Origin: JBNKEI01 sp050288705
Lineage (GTDB): Bacteria > Myxococcota > Myxococcia > Myxococcales > UBA5297
Length of the DNA stretch: 29,033 bases
Assembly (NCBI GenBank): GCA_050288705.1
Contig: JBNKEI010000038.1
Coordinates: forward strand, 1 to 29,033
Reading direction: 5' to 3'
The notes beneath the pieces are model-generated. The model saw only the letters and a program-made list of their open reading frames with translations, was not told the DNA's origin and did not search any database. The position numbers and the translations under genes are program-made. Each line of letters opens with the position of its first letter. Position 1 is the first letter of the stretch. This document shows, one piece after another, positions 1 to 9,537 of this stretch.

Positions 1-11
1 CCGATTTTCAT
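1..11 (-). CDS. 5' end of a minus-strand gene cut by the window edge
   Basis: An ATG on the minus strand (11 down to 9) is followed by AAA ATC and runs off the left edge. It is preceded by a perfect AGGAGG Shine-Dalgarno (26-21) with a 9-nt spacer, which is the only reason to call it. Only Met-Lys-Ile can be read, so no function can be given. The 500 bp to its right have no convincing gene and probably hold its promoter. Confidence 0.55.
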
Positions 12-514
12 TGAAGTATTCCTCCTGTTGCTTTTGTTGTTTGGTTTTTGCAAGCCATAAAGAAAACATTGCTTTTTTCATGCCAAGTCTTAATGCAGAG
101 TCGAGAGGCTTCCTGCGCCCTTGCTTGTTGCGTAAATGAACATGATAGGAGGATAATTGGGAATCAATTGATCACAGATTCGCGGATCAATTTGTTCGTA
201 ACCCTAATTGGTGATCATCTGCCTAGCCCTAGTTTGCGCTATTCACTAAGTCCTCGAATTGAGGATGAGATGATTCACGAAAGGGATGCCGGTTTTGCAG
301 ATTCCATTTCCCATAATCACTACCAACTAGCGAGGGGCTTATTGGATATTGAGAGATCCGTCACTAAGAGCATTGCCTAAATTGTTTTCCTCAGCAGGCC
401 TTGTTCGTGGGCATGAAAAAGCGGCAAAATCGTTGATAACGTCGGAGAAGGCGCTGCTTCCACATGACTATATCATGGCCGCCAAGACGACCAAATTTCC
501 AATAAGCAAGGAAT
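12..514. other. Intergenic stretch without a convincing gene
   Basis: Open frames on the plus strand (48-380 and 349-543) begin with TTG, lack a ribosome binding site and give compositions without recognisable domains. The second also overlaps the 3' end of the SprT-like gene. An internal ATG at 475 would encode a 22-residue basic peptide with no clear ribosome binding site. I see no RNA gene, repeat or terminator here. The left part is the leader of the minus-strand gene that starts at 11. Confidence 0.4.
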
Positions 515-1378
515 TTAAGAACCGAGGGAAAGGGCGGCAATAGTTAAATTCTGCACCATATTTGTTCTTCCCAATAAAAACTGTATATTTGCTCGCTCCC
601 AGGTAATTGCCTGCGCATAATGAATGAATGTGGCTTCGCGAGCTCGAAATTCTGCGCTGTGATGCAGGCGACGATTACCCAGCTGCTTACTAGGGATTGC
701 TTGATGCAGCATTTCGTGAAAAACAATATATTCTACAAAAAATTGAGGAACCTCTCTCCGGTCTAGAGAAGGGTGAATACGAATTGTCTTTGATAGATGA
801 TCATATACTCCCATGCGAATGGTTCTTCTTTTCTTTCGGCTGTTTCGGGGATACCGACTCCATCCAATACGAGCTCGAATAGTATCTTGAAAATACAAAC
901 GGTTTAATTCGGCATATATTTCTTGGAGGTTCCAAACTAAGCCCCTAGGGTCTAATCGACTGCTAACGAGATTAAATTCCTCGGTACGGATGGAGTTGCT
1001 GTTCTGGCGCACAAATTGATCGATAACTAGCTCCGCGGAATCTCGTTGGCCTCCTCCGATATAATCGCAAATAGCTTGAACCACCGGCTCGGGTGCAGCT
1101 AAAAACATGTGATGAACTCTCACCGCGACTCCTCCTCCAGCGTTGCGGTAAGAAATCATCGTGGAACGATTGTCGGTAATAAACAAACGAACCTGCTTGC
1201 CTAGACCTAGTGAAATCTTGTGGGCGAGATCCTTGGCCTGCGACACTAGTTGGCCATGCCTAGGCAGTCGCTGATTTTCTTGCTCGTGCCCAATAGGAGA
1301 TGGAAAATCCTCGAAAGGACTGTCGTTTCTCAAATGCTTAATCGGAAGCTCAAGCTGTAAGGGGCGCACAATCGCCAT
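515..1378 (-). CDS. SprT-like zinc metalloprotease domain protein
   Basis: A 287-residue protein. The C-terminal half (about 150-265) looks like a SprT-like metallopeptidase: an 'IYAELNRLYF' helix, then the zinc motif HEMLH (H221, E222, H225), and a third likely ligand H240 in an HxxxF context (HSAEF), as in SprT/Spartan proteins. The first ~145 residues are not recognised. SprT/Spartan family members cleave proteins, in eukaryotes DNA-protein crosslinks; the bacterial role is poorly known. No signal peptide is visible, so it is probably cytoplasmic. The ATG at 1378 has no obvious Shine-Dalgarno. It is divergent from the phosphorylase gene and transcribed alone. Confidence 0.8.
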   Translation of the reverse strand: MAIVRPLQLELPIKHLRNDSPFEDFPSPIGHEQENQRLPRHGQLVSQAKDLAHKISLGLGKQVRLFITDNRSTMISYRNAGGGVAVRVHHMFLAAPEPVVQAICDYIGGGQRDSAELVIDQFVRQNSNSIRTEEFNLVSSRLDPRGLVWNLQEIYAELNRLYFQDTIRARIGWSRYPRNSRKKRRTIRMGVYDHLSKTIRIHPSLDRREVPQFFVEYIVFHEMLHQAIPSKQLGNRRLHHSAEFRAREATFIHYAQAITWERANIQFLLGRTNMVQNLTIAALSLGS

Positions 1379-1717
1379 TGTACGCGGTCGTTCTACTGGA
1401 GGCTACCAATTTGCTTAGGAATAGTCGCCAGCCTTCAAGTTGCTCCGTCTGCGTTGGTCTTGCGCCACGTGCCGCTTTCTGGCTTCTGGCCGGATTATCC
1501 GCTTAAGCAGAAGTGCATACCATGAGGCTGCGCTAAGAATTGCGAGCGGCATGGATAGCGAGTACCTAGCAAGCGACTCGGAAATGGTTTTCGCAGGGAC
1601 CCGAGTTTGTCTCCCCCAAACAGACTTCTCTACCTCGTCGAGTTCCAGCTCCTAATAAGCAGCTACAATGCCTATCCATACTTATGGAGTGCCCAGAAAA
1701 TATTTTACGAGCCCTAC
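1379..1717. other. Divergent intergenic region, SprT-like gene / glucan phosphorylase
   Basis: This 339-bp stretch lies between two divergently transcribed genes and should contain both promoters. Open frames across it are shadows that run into the phosphorylase gene in other frames. I could not pick a convincing -35/-10 pair or hairpin. Confidence 0.4.
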
Positions 1718-4222
1718 ATGAATCCTTCTCGCTTCCTTCCACGCATGCTTCCGGAACCATTAAAAGGTCTTGCCATACTTGCGCTTGATTTGCGTTGGGC
1801 GTGGGGTAGTGGCGCATCAAGGCTTTGGGCTGAAGTCGATTCGCAGTTGTGGGAAGCGCTGGGGAATCCCTGGCTGATCTTGGAAACCGTTTCTCAGGAG
1901 CGACTGGAAAGGCTAGCAAGCGATACAGACTTTCTCCAAAAGTTACAAAGCCATCTCGGTGAGCGCGAGGCATACATGCGTCGGGCAACTTGGTGGTCGA
2001 CTTTACCGGGAGCGGCTAAACCTGGGTCAATAGCCTTTTTTAGCATGGAATTCGGCCTTAGTGAGGCCTTACCGATTTACTCAGGAGGGTTGGGAATACT
2101 AGCTGGTGACTACCTAAAAACCGCCAGCGATTTGGGCTTGCCAGTAGTGGGAGTGGGTCTTCTTTACCAGCTTGGATATTTTCGTCAGGCTCTTGATCGC
2201 ACTGGCAATCAGCTTGCCTTTTTTCCATATAATGACCCCTCTATGATGCCAATAGTTCCCCTGCGCGATTCTCAGGGGAAATGGTTGCAAATACCTATTG
2301 ATCTACCAGGCAGAACGCTGCTGCTTCGCTGCTGGAAAGTGGAAGTCGGGCGTGTAGCTTTGTATCTACTTGATTCGAACGATCCGCTAAATAAGCCCGG
2401 CGACCGCGGTATTACTGGCGAGCTTTACGGAGGCGATCGCGAACTGCGCTTGCAGCAGGAGTTGGCTCTAGGAATTGGTGGGTGGCGTCTTTTAGACACT
2501 CTGAGAATTTCTTGTAATGTCTGTCACCTAAATGAAGGGCATACCGCTTTTGCGATCCTTGAACGCGCTCGTTCATTCATGAACAAAACTGGTGTTTCCT
2601 TTTCAGTGGCATTACGTTGTCTACGGCCGGGCACCATGTTTACCACTCATACCGCGGTGGCTGCTGGTTTCGATTGCTTTTCTCCGGATCTCATTTCCCA
2701 GTACTTGCGAAATATGGCGCTAAGACTAGGAACAGAGCCGCAAGACTTGATTGCACTCGGGCGAGTGAATCCTAACGATAACTCCGAACCGTTCAACATG
2801 GCTTATCTTGCTGTTCATGGTAGTGGTCAAGTCAATGCAGTTAGTAGAGTGCACCAGACAGTTAGTAGAGGCATTTTTCAGCCGCTATTTCCTAGATGGC
2901 CACGGCAAGAAATACCCGTAGGCCGGGTCACTAACGGTGTTCATATTCCTTCCTGGGATTGCCAAGCTTCCAACGCCATTTGGTCCAAAGCGTGTGGCGA
3001 AGCTAGGTGGCTGGGAGATCTTGCTACAATGGAGGAAAGCTTTCGTCGCCTTCCCGATAGTGATTTATGGAATATGCGGTCGGAAGGCAGACGTGCACTT
3101 CTGGATTTCGTTCGCGATCGTGCTGCCAGGCAGAACGCCGAGCAGGAAAAGCCATTTTTGCAGCCACTATTTGATCCCCAGGCATTAACCATTGGTTTTG
3201 CACGGCGGTTTGCTAGTTACAAGCGCCCAAATCTTCTGCTGCACGACCGCTTGCGTCTAACCCGATTGCTAACTTCGCGGGAACGCCCTGTGCAACTGAT
3301 AATCGCCGGGAAAGCCCATCCCCATGATGAAAATGGCAAATATTTGGTTAGAGAGTGGGTGAATTTCTTTCAGCATCCCGATATAGCCTCACGAGCGGTG
3401 TTTTTAGAAGACTATGATATGGCATTGTCCGCCAGAATGGTTCATGGAATTGATCTTTGGATCAATACTCCGCAACGTCCTTGGGAAGCGTGTGGTACAA
3501 GCGGAATGAAAGTACTCGTTAATGGCGGGTTAAACCTTTCCGAGTTGGATGGCTGGTGGGCAGAAGCCTTTTCTGAGCAAGTTGGGTGGGCTATTGGTAA
3601 TTCTCCCCAGTATGACCAAAACTTTGGCAATTATGACCAGGAAGCTGACGCATTATATGATTTGCTGGAAACCCAAATTTTACCTGCCTTCTACGAACGA
3701 GATAATGCGGGCATTCCATTGAAATGGATCGCCTTGATGCGGGAAAGTATGGCGCTTCTTACCCCGCGTTTCTCCGCCAACCGGATGATGCGCGAATATG
3801 TTGAGCGCTACTACCTTACCGCAGCATCGCGTTGTACTGAGCGATGTGAAAACCAGGGAGCCCTAGGCATAGAGCTGGAGCGCTGGGCGCGGTCGCTTGC
3901 TGAACACTGGCAGGAAATACACTTTGGTTCGTTTAAAGTAGAGCAAATTGGTGACCAAAATGTTTTTAATGTCGAGGTTTTTCTGGGGAGCGTAAGCCAA
4001 GACGCAATACAGGTGCAGCTCTATGCAGACCCTGTAGGCGATTTTTCTTCTGAGTGCTATCAGATGGAACTCTTACGAGCAACCCCGGGAGGCTACTGCG
4101 CTTATCGCTGCCAAACACCGGCTACTCGCCTACAGTCAGACTATACACCGCGAGTAGTTCCTTACCATCGCTCCGCCATGGCTATTCTGGAAACGTTGCA
4201 GATTATTTGGTACCCTCGGTGA
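1718..4222 (+). CDS. glgP: Alpha-glucan phosphorylase (GlgP family, DUF3417-type N-terminus)
   Basis: An 834-residue protein from the ATG at 1718. Family members cut alpha-1,4-glucans with phosphate to release glucose-1-phosphate, in the cytoplasm. The N-terminus (PEPLKGLAILALDLRWAWGS) is the DUF3417-type start of the bacterial/archaeal phosphorylase branch related to Thermotoga and Thermus enzymes. Next come 'FSMEFGLSEALPIYSGGLGILAGDYLKTASDLGLP' spanning about 115-150, 'HLNEGHTAF', and the cofactor-binding 'EACGTSGMK', with K598 the likely pyridoxal-phosphate lysine. The longer frame back to a TTG at 1607 adds 37 residues unlike the family, so the ATG is preferred despite a weak ribosome binding site. 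The ~70 C-terminal residues fit the family's extra domain. With the dehydrogenase downstream it fits glycogen use during fermentation (inference). Confidence 0.93.
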   Translation: MNPSRFLPRMLPEPLKGLAILALDLRWAWGSGASRLWAEVDSQLWEALGNPWLILETVSQERLERLASDTDFLQKLQSHLGEREAYMRRATWWSTLPGAAKPGSIAFFSMEFGLSEALPIYSGGLGILAGDYLKTASDLGLPVVGVGLLYQLGYFRQALDRTGNQLAFFPYNDPSMMPIVPLRDSQGKWLQIPIDLPGRTLLLRCWKVEVGRVALYLLDSNDPLNKPGDRGITGELYGGDRELRLQQELALGIGGWRLLDTLRISCNVCHLNEGHTAFAILERARSFMNKTGVSFSVALRCLRPGTMFTTHTAVAAGFDCFSPDLISQYLRNMALRLGTEPQDLIALGRVNPNDNSEPFNMAYLAVHGSGQVNAVSRVHQTVSRGIFQPLFPRWPRQEIPVGRVTNGVHIPSWDCQASNAIWSKACGEARWLGDLATMEESFRRLPDSDLWNMRSEGRRALLDFVRDRAARQNAEQEKPFLQPLFDPQALTIGFARRFASYKRPNLLLHDRLRLTRLLTSRERPVQLIIAGKAHPHDENGKYLVREWVNFFQHPDIASRAVFLEDYDMALSARMVHGIDLWINTPQRPWEACGTSGMKVLVNGGLNLSELDGWWAEAFSEQVGWAIGNSPQYDQNFGNYDQEADALYDLLETQILPAFYERDNAGIPLKWIALMRESMALLTPRFSANRMMREYVERYYLTAASRCTERCENQGALGIELERWARSLAEHWQEIHFGSFKVEQIGDQNVFNVEVFLGSVSQDAIQVQLYADPVGDFSSECYQMELLRATPGGYCAYRCQTPATRLQSDYTPRVVPYHRSAMAILETLQIIWYPR

Positions 4223-4363
4223 AAAATAGACTGTGCCAGCAGATATTCTTTACTTTGTTTGGGTTTGTCTTTTTCTGAGTCAGCTTAATATTCAGCAAAA
4301 AGGTATAAACAAGACGCACTGAACGCGACAATTATCAGTACTCTCTTGTAGAGGAGAACTGAT

Positions 4364-5359
4364 ATGCGCGTTGCCTTCTACGAGCTGCGAGAAAAGTGGG
4401 AACGAGATTATCTTGAGGGGCAGTTACCCACGCAGGAACTTCTATTTAGTGCAGAGCCACTTACCGCCGATACCACCGAAGTCGAAGACGCTGATATTGT
4501 GTCGGTTTTTATTAGATCGCGCATTGATGATGCTACTCTGAACCGCATTCCGTCGCTGCGTTTACTTGCTACCCGCTCGACTGGCTTTGATCATATAGCT
4601 ACCGAGGCATGCGCGAATAGAGGAATAGTGGTTACTAATGTTCCCCGCTATGGCGAGAACACGGTTGCCGAGCATGCTCTTGGACTGATTATTAATCTTT
4701 TCCACCGGATCTATCAGGCTTACGAGCGAACCAAAGCCTGCAACTTTTCACTTGTGGGTCTGGAAGGCATGGACTTACGTGGAAAGGTTCTCGGCGTAAT
4801 TGGCGCAGGAAGCATTGGCTTACATTTGATCCGAGTTGCTCGTGCCATTGGCATGGAAGTAGAGGTCTATGACGCACGTCCTGTTCCCTTAATCAGTGAC
4901 GTTTTGGGATTTCAATACGTGGCGCTGGAAGACCTGCTTTCCAGGGCTGACGTGGTGTCGCTCCATGTGCCCCTTTTGCCACAAACGCGGCACCTAATGA
5001 ACCGCGAACGGTTTAGCTTGATGAAGCGAGGTGCATTTCTGGTGAACACTGCACGCGGTGCATTAGTTGATACTAATGCTCTTCTTTGGGCCCTGGACGA
5101 GGGTATTCTTGGTGGTGCCGGGCTTGACGTGGTTGAAGGAGAAGAAGTACTGCACGAAGAGCATCATATGTTCCGCACTGCCGCTTCTGAGAAACAAATG
5201 GTAGATATGTTTAGGGGCCATAAGCTACTAGAGCGTGATAACGTTATAGTGACGCCGCACATGGCCTGGTTCAGCAGAGAAGCACGTCAGCGAATCTTAG
5301 CCACCACTGTGGAAAGCATTATAGCTTTTCATAACGGTCAACCGGTCACTTGCTGTTAG
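4364..5359 (+). CDS. D-2-hydroxyacid dehydrogenase (D-lactate dehydrogenase-like)
   Basis: A 331-residue NAD-dependent D-isomer 2-hydroxyacid dehydrogenase, about the normal family length. The Rossmann dinucleotide motif is GAGSIG (147-152). The substrate-binding arginine is in 'NTARGALVD' (R231), the acidic catalytic residue lies around E258/E260 in 'GLDVVEGEE', and the catalytic histidine is H299 in 'TPHMAWFSREA'. The HMAWFSREA ending and the 'STGFDHI' segment resemble the D-lactate dehydrogenase branch, so reduction of pyruvate to D-lactate is the likely reaction, but substrate cannot be read from sequence alone. The ATG at 4364 has a good GAGGAG ribosome binding site. It follows the phosphorylase by 141 bp, possibly co-transcribed, and is followed by a perfect hairpin. 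Confidence 0.88.
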   Translation: MRVAFYELREKWERDYLEGQLPTQELLFSAEPLTADTTEVEDADIVSVFIRSRIDDATLNRIPSLRLLATRSTGFDHIATEACANRGIVVTNVPRYGENTVAEHALGLIINLFHRIYQAYERTKACNFSLVGLEGMDLRGKVLGVIGAGSIGLHLIRVARAIGMEVEVYDARPVPLISDVLGFQYVALEDLLSRADVVSLHVPLLPQTRHLMNRERFSLMKRGAFLVNTARGALVDTNALLWALDEGILGGAGLDVVEGEEVLHEEHHMFRTAASEKQMVDMFRGHKLLERDNVIVTPHMAWFSREARQRILATTVESIIAFHNGQPVTCC

Positions 5360-5366
5360 GCTGCAA

Positions 5367-5393
5367 AGATCAGGAGCTGGCGCCTCCTGATCT
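5367..5393 (+). terminator. Hairpin after the dehydrogenase gene, likely transcription end
   Basis: A perfect 10-bp inverted repeat (AGATCAGGAG / CTCCTGATCT) with a 7-nt loop begins 8 nt after the stop codon. No T-run follows, so it is not a textbook rho-independent terminator. It may protect the 3' end, or act in both directions between the convergent dehydrogenase and ATPase genes. Confidence 0.55.
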
Positions 5394-5504
5394 ATTCCGA
5401 CACAGAAGTATCGAAGGTTACTGGCTGGCTGCGAAGCAAATCTAAGGAATTGCTCACGCTAGGGAACTTCGACGTGAGCTTAGACACAAAGAAGTTTCGC
5501 CTTG

Positions 5505-8087
5505 TTACTGATGAGATTGAACAGGCTCTAACGATGTATACCTTTTACCATTTTTGGTTCTAGAGACCAAACTACGGGAACGACTCCGACCGAATATCTT
5601 TCGTGCTACCCGCTTCACCTGATCTTGTAGCAAAAACAATATTAAACTGTATGCCCAAATTAGCCCAGCGTTTATCCATCCAATGCTCGTCATGAGAATA
5701 CCATAAACAGACAATAGCGTAGCAATCACCTGTGCGGCTAAAGTAATGATGAGCAACAGGCGCGCTGGAGCCACCGACCAGAAAGGACCGCGGGTTCGGG
5801 CCGCATAAAGAGTTAGAATACCGCCTACCGAAAGATTTAGGTAAATCATCGTTCGTGTTTCATCTATTGGCATCTTCAATACTTTAGTACTCAAAAAAAA
5901 TACACCTAAGGAACGCAATACCGCGAACATGCCAAGTGAAGTGGCAACTCCCATTACAAAGGGCATGTGCCAACGCTGTGGATTGGACGAAGAACGAGTA
6001 TGATCATAGGCAATAGAAAGAATGGAGCCATCGTTTATGATAGCCAGCAGAACAATCATGATTGCCGTCACTGGATAGACATGAAAACCTAAAACGACGA
6101 TGGTAATAAATCCGAGCAATGCAACGGTTTCGGCAATTCGATAAATGGCATAGCTCATCATTCGCTCGAAGATTCGCCGGCTTTCTCGAATGGCTTCAAT
6201 AATTACCGAAAGGCCCGGGTCGAGTAAGGCAATAGCCGCAGCAGAACGCGCCGCATCAGTTGCGCCGGCGACTGCTATTCCTGCATCGGCCTTTTTCAAC
6301 GCTGGCGCATCATTTACCCCATCCCCAGTCATACAAACAATGTGATTGCGCTGCTGAAGAACGTCGACGATATGGTACTTATGCTCGGGAAAAACCTGCG
6401 CGAAGCCATCTGCCTGTTCAATAGCATCAGCCATTTGGCTGGTTTCTCGCTCCTTGGCATTGTTAAGAACCGATGCATTGACAATATTCGTGCCCAGTTC
6501 GAGCTGGCTTGCAACTTCTTTAGCAATGGCGAGCTGGTCCCCGGTTATCATCTTGGTTTGTAATCCCAGTGTTTTTGCTTTCTTCACAGTCTCTTTCGAA
6601 TCGGTTCGCAGCGGGTCAAATAAGGGAATGATCCCCAAGAAATGCCAGCGACCATCTTCATCGCTGCGCGCTACTCCTAGAGAGCGAAATCCTCGCTGTG
6701 CAAAACCGTCCACCGCAATATTCACCTCTTTTTCGAGGGCCGCAAATCCTGATTCGCTGCTGGTTTCTTTGCGTGCTGATGACGTTTCCGATTCCTGAAG
6801 GCTACCATTCTGCACAGTGGGTCCAGTGATGCGAGGGTTGGAACTTCTAGCTAGGTCCAAAATCACCTGCGGCGCTCCCTTGGAAACACGAAAAGCGCTT
6901 CCATCGCTGGCTCGAATCAATGCTTCGGTGCGCTTTTTAACCGGATCAAAAGGCAGGTAATGCTCAACGTGGAATTTGGCGATCTCGTTTCTATCCTTCA
7001 ATCCACCTAGCACGGCCAGGTCTATGGGGTCTTGGCTTGCTTCCTGCGAAGCGAGGGCCGCGCTCACCTGCACCATCTGCTCACTCACCTCATGGGCAGT
7101 GAATGGTTTTCCAGGAACAAGTTTTGCCTGCGTCAAAGTACCGGTTTTGTCTGAGCAGAGCACATCCACACCAGCAACTTCCTCGATAGCAGAAAGCTTG
7201 GTCACAACCGCATGCTTTTCGGCAAGCTTTTTAGCTCCTAGAGCCATAGTAATGGAAAGAACTGCGGGCATAGCTACCGGCACAGCGGCCACCACGAGCA
7301 CTAGAACGAATTGAAGCATTACCAGAATGGAGTCGTGACGAATGAACGCCACAGCAACAAGTAGCACCGCCAGCACTACTGCAATAATCAGCAAGTAGTT
7401 AGCTATCTTCATTATGGCAATTTGCAAATGGCTGCGAGTCTTTGCCGACTCGACAAGTTGAGCTGTCTTACCGTAAAAGGTGCCAGAGCCTGTGGCATAG
7501 ACCACTGCTTCAATTTCGCCACGTTTTAGTATCGAACCAGAAAATACAGCGTCTCCCGGCTTATGCTCTACGGGCATTGATTCACCAGTAAGAGCTGATT
7601 GATCGACTTGCACTGGATCTCCGGCTAACAGCCGCGCATCGGCGGGAATAATGGCCCCAATGCGTAAATTAATTACGTCTCCAGGTACGAGATCGCGCGC
7701 AACCACTTCGGTCCATTTGCTATCTCGCTTAGCCGTCGCCTTGATTGCTAGCTTTTTTTTGAGTGCTGCAATAGCATTGCCTGCTTGATGCTCCTCATGA
7801 AACCCGACAAATGCATTCACAAAAAGGAGGGTTAGGATTATAATCAATGTAGGATAGTGACCCAGAATAGCCGATACAATCGCTGCCGCTATAATCATAT
7901 AGGGAATAGTGCCGCGAAAAAATGAGAGGAAAAGCTTGAGTGCGCTTTCTTCTTTGGCGGCAATCTCGTTGTAGCCATAGCGACTCGCTCTCAGCCTTGC
8001 TTCCGATTGGCTTAACCCCTTTGGAGAAGTGCCTAAACGCCGGAATACCTCCTCCATTGGCGAGTCTTTGAGTTCGGTTGCGGTCAT
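5505..8087 (-). CDS. P-type H+-transporting ATPase (P3A, plasma-membrane type)
   Basis: An 860-residue P-type ATPase of the P3A plasma-membrane proton pump type. These pump H+ out at the cost of ATP. Visible in order: N-terminal cytoplasmic segment, hydrophobic hairpin (about 52-95), actuator motif TGES (167-170), membrane pair with 'VAAVPVAMPAVLS' (about 230-285), phosphorylation motif DKTGTLT with D313, 'SKGAPQVIL' nucleotide-binding segment, 'MITGDQ' (D517), 'TGDGVNDAPALKKADAGIAV' hinge, and C-terminal membrane segments. A Ser/Thr-rich insert (about 414-449) sits in the nucleotide-binding domain. The cation is inferred from family resemblance. A GGGAG lies 13 nt upstream of the ATG, a long spacer filled with an A-tract. 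No partner gene is adjacent. Confidence 0.92.
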   Translation of the reverse strand: MTATELKDSPMEEVFRRLGTSPKGLSQSEARLRASRYGYNEIAAKEESALKLFLSFFRGTIPYMIIAAAIVSAILGHYPTLIIILTLLFVNAFVGFHEEHQAGNAIAALKKKLAIKATAKRDSKWTEVVARDLVPGDVINLRIGAIIPADARLLAGDPVQVDQSALTGESMPVEHKPGDAVFSGSILKRGEIEAVVYATGSGTFYGKTAQLVESAKTRSHLQIAIMKIANYLLIIAVVLAVLLVAVAFIRHDSILVMLQFVLVLVVAAVPVAMPAVLSITMALGAKKLAEKHAVVTKLSAIEEVAGVDVLCSDKTGTLTQAKLVPGKPFTAHEVSEQMVQVSAALASQEASQDPIDLAVLGGLKDRNEIAKFHVEHYLPFDPVKKRTEALIRASDGSAFRVSKGAPQVILDLARSSNPRITGPTVQNGSLQESETSSARKETSSESGFAALEKEVNIAVDGFAQRGFRSLGVARSDEDGRWHFLGIIPLFDPLRTDSKETVKKAKTLGLQTKMITGDQLAIAKEVASQLELGTNIVNASVLNNAKERETSQMADAIEQADGFAQVFPEHKYHIVDVLQQRNHIVCMTGDGVNDAPALKKADAGIAVAGATDAARSAAAIALLDPGLSVIIEAIRESRRIFERMMSYAIYRIAETVALLGFITIVVLGFHVYPVTAIMIVLLAIINDGSILSIAYDHTRSSSNPQRWHMPFVMGVATSLGMFAVLRSLGVFFLSTKVLKMPIDETRTMIYLNLSVGGILTLYAARTRGPFWSVAPARLLLIITLAAQVIATLLSVYGILMTSIGWINAGLIWAYSLILFLLQDQVKRVARKIFGRSRSRSLVSRTKNGKRYTSLEPVQSHQ

Positions 8088-8393
8088 CGTTTTTTTTAAT
8101 CTCCCAATTTTTCCGCTTGGTGTCTGCTCAGCGATTCTCCCTTTTATCCTGGTAATTAGAAAAACTATTCACTAGTTCCAGAAACAAACAAACGTCGGGT
8201 CCCCAAGGAGGCTAAACTGTGACCTAAGATTGACGACCCTCACAAATGGTCCAAGACAGCTTCTGACGCGCGTTCTGGAAACGGTTCGGCGCAGTGCAGA
8301 ACATCGCGAGCCAACTGAGCGGAAGCGGAGGGCAGTTAGGAAAAACCTCGGTAGGCGGTAAAATGGCTAGAAAGATGACCTGGGAGATCGCTA
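8088..8393. other. Divergent intergenic region, H+-ATPase / adenosine deaminase
   Basis: A 306-bp gap expected to hold both promoters. A strong AAGGAGG at 8205-8211 is followed 7 nt later by GTG ACC TAA (8219-8227), a two-codon frame. This may be chance, a leader minigene, or the relic of a lost gene start. No convincing -35/-10 pair or repeat was identified. Confidence 0.35.
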
Positions 8394-9527
8394 ATGAGCC
8401 GGGAAAACGATAGGGGAGAAATCGAAGTAATGCCCATTCCGTCAGTTGCACGTCCAGCTACTATGGTCTTGCCTCCGAGTGAGCTCACCGCCGAACTGGT
8501 GAGGTCGTTGCCAAAAACCGATTTGCACTGTCACCTCGACGGGTCGCTTCGCTTAGCTACTATTTTGGAATTAGCTGACCAGCAAAAAATCCCATTGCCT
8601 GCAAAAGAAGAATCCGCTTTGGCTAGGGTGATTCATCAAGGACAAAGGTGCAAAAATCTTGAAGAATATTTAACCGCCTTTGATATTACCCTTTCTGTGC
8701 TCCAAACCGAGCAAGCTCTATATCGCGCGGCATATGAATTGGCCGTTGATGCTGCGGCTGAAAATGTCCGCTACCTTGAGGTGCGTTATTCTCCTGCTCT
8801 TCATCAGCAGCGCGGCCTAAAAATGACCACTATTGTTGAAGCAGTTTTAGAAGGGTTGCGCGCGGCAAAGCACGAAAAGGGGATTAAGAGCGGAGTCATT
8901 ATTTGCGGTATTCGTCACATTAATCCTCAGACTTCTGTTCGGCTAGCCGAGCTGGCGGTTGCCTACAAAAATAAGGGGGTTAAAGGATTTGATCTAGCCG
9001 GCGCGGAGTATGATTTTCCGGCAAAGGACCATAAGCCAGCTTTTCAACTCATATTAAACAATAATGTGAACTGTACTTGCCACGCTGGAGAAGCGAATGG
9101 TCCAGAATCCATAGCTCAAGCTCTGCATGTAGTGGGTGTTCATCGAATAGGTCACGGAACCAGACTAAGAGAGGACGGCGATCTTTTAAATTATGTAAAT
9201 GATCATCGAATACCTATTGAGGTTTGTCCGAGTTCGAATGTTCAAACTGGTGCAGTGCCTGATTTGCAGAGTCACCCAATTCGCTTATATTTTGACTATG
9301 GTTTACGGGTGACCGTGAATACAGATAATAGGCTGATAACCGATACAACCGTCACAAAAGAATTGCTTCTTTTGCATGATTGCTGTGGATTTACTATCGA
9401 TGATATTAAAATTATGATCGTAAATGGGTTCAAAAGCGCGTTTTTGCCTTACAAAGAAAAAACTGATATATTGCGAAGCGTCGTGTCGGAATTGGATATG
9501 ATTATAAAAGAGCATAAAAATAAGTAA
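8394..9527 (+). CDS. add: Adenosine deaminase
   Basis: A 377-residue metal-dependent hydrolase that deaminates adenosine or deoxyadenosine to inosine, in the cytoplasm, for purine salvage. Zinc ligands are visible: H45 and H47 in 'DLHCHLDG', H230 in 'CHAGE' with catalytic E233, H254 in 'RIGHGTRL', and D311 in 'VTVNTDNRL'. The NTDN form, rather than the E. coli NTDD, is common in one bacterial branch of the family. The ATG at 8394 has GGGAG with a 7-nt spacer. An alternative ATG at 8430 has GGGGAG 11 nt upstream, and the 38 residues before the conserved core are poorly conserved, so the start is uncertain. The stop lies 10 bp from the convergent retron RT gene. Confidence 0.92.
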   Translation: MSRENDRGEIEVMPIPSVARPATMVLPPSELTAELVRSLPKTDLHCHLDGSLRLATILELADQQKIPLPAKEESALARVIHQGQRCKNLEEYLTAFDITLSVLQTEQALYRAAYELAVDAAAENVRYLEVRYSPALHQQRGLKMTTIVEAVLEGLRAAKHEKGIKSGVIICGIRHINPQTSVRLAELAVAYKNKGVKGFDLAGAEYDFPAKDHKPAFQLILNNNVNCTCHAGEANGPESIAQALHVVGVHRIGHGTRLREDGDLLNYVNDHRIPIEVCPSSNVQTGAVPDLQSHPIRLYFDYGLRVTVNTDNRLITDTTVTKELLLLHDCCGFTIDDIKIMIVNGFKSAFLPYKEKTDILRSVVSELDMIIKEHKNK

Positions 9528-9537
9528 CAATGGTCAT

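Noticed and set aside
48..543. Plus-strand open frames of 110 and 64 codons at the left edge
   Set aside because: TTG starts, no ribosome binding site, no domain-like sequence, and the second overlaps the SprT-like gene end.
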